A DNA stretch of 64,000 bases from Anthopleura xanthogrammica (taxonomy: Eukaryota > Cnidaria > Anthozoa > Actiniaria > Actiniidae), in NCBI GenBank assembly GCA_964019055.1, contig OZ025220.1, positions 8,802,647 to 8,866,646 on the forward strand, read 5' to 3'. The position numbers and the translations under genes are program-made. Below are positions 63,982 through 64,000 of the stretch, in pieces; position 1 is the first letter of the stretch; each line of letters begins with the position of its first letter. The notes below the pieces were generated by a model. That model was not told where the DNA came from, ran no database searches, and saw only the letters and a list, made by a program, of their open reading frames with translations.

Positions 63982-64000
63982 TTTGAAAGTTAACTATGTC

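Overview
The window is eukaryotic, almost certainly metazoan DNA. It is AT-rich, genes are split by GT-AG introns, and it holds hairpin MITEs, a LINE fragment and a very large minisatellite. The mix of a CARF-like/Ulp1-like gene, TA-flanked MITEs and a BCAA-carrier homologue would suit a marine invertebrate such as a cnidarian. That placement is inference only.

Left flank (1-5525). A minus-strand gene can be rebuilt from six small exons (4980 down to 1482). All five splice junctions are in phase. The product is about 364 aa: a CARF/ALS2CR8-like N-terminal part, a Lys-rich linker and a C-terminal Ulp1/SENP-type C48 cysteine peptidase domain with His, Asp, Gln and Cys in place. Intron 2 holds a (GGAY)n microsatellite directly beside the exon 2 donor.

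Centre (about 5526-54583). This is a 49-kb block built on a 40-bp minisatellite (roughly 970 monomers in direct orientation, plus about 16 inverted monomers at the right end). It has duplications at many scales (640, 880, 960, 1079, 2103, 2160, 4066, 4197 bp and others). Ten interspersed spacers of two families break it up: family A (five copies, with a GC-rich conserved core) and family B (five copies in two subfamilies). No coding potential is credible here. The many plus-strand open frames come from a 40-bp repeat that lacks stops in some variants.

Right flank of the array (54584-57480). This is a decayed, collinear paralogue of the left gene: a broken exon 2, five degenerate tandem copies of exon 1, then 5' flanking sequence homologous to the family B spacers. 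The inverted 40-mers sit exactly where the left gene has its intron 2 microsatellite. This suggests that the minisatellite grew out of that intron of the paralogue and picked up flanking sequence as spacers.

Right end (57481-64000). A MITE-rich intergenic region is followed by a two-exon minus-strand SLC25A44-like mitochondrial carrier (305 aa). Its 2.3-kb intron is a stack of nested transposable elements with readable insertion order. Its last codons and stop lie inside a seven-copy repeat of about 124 bp that continues downstream.
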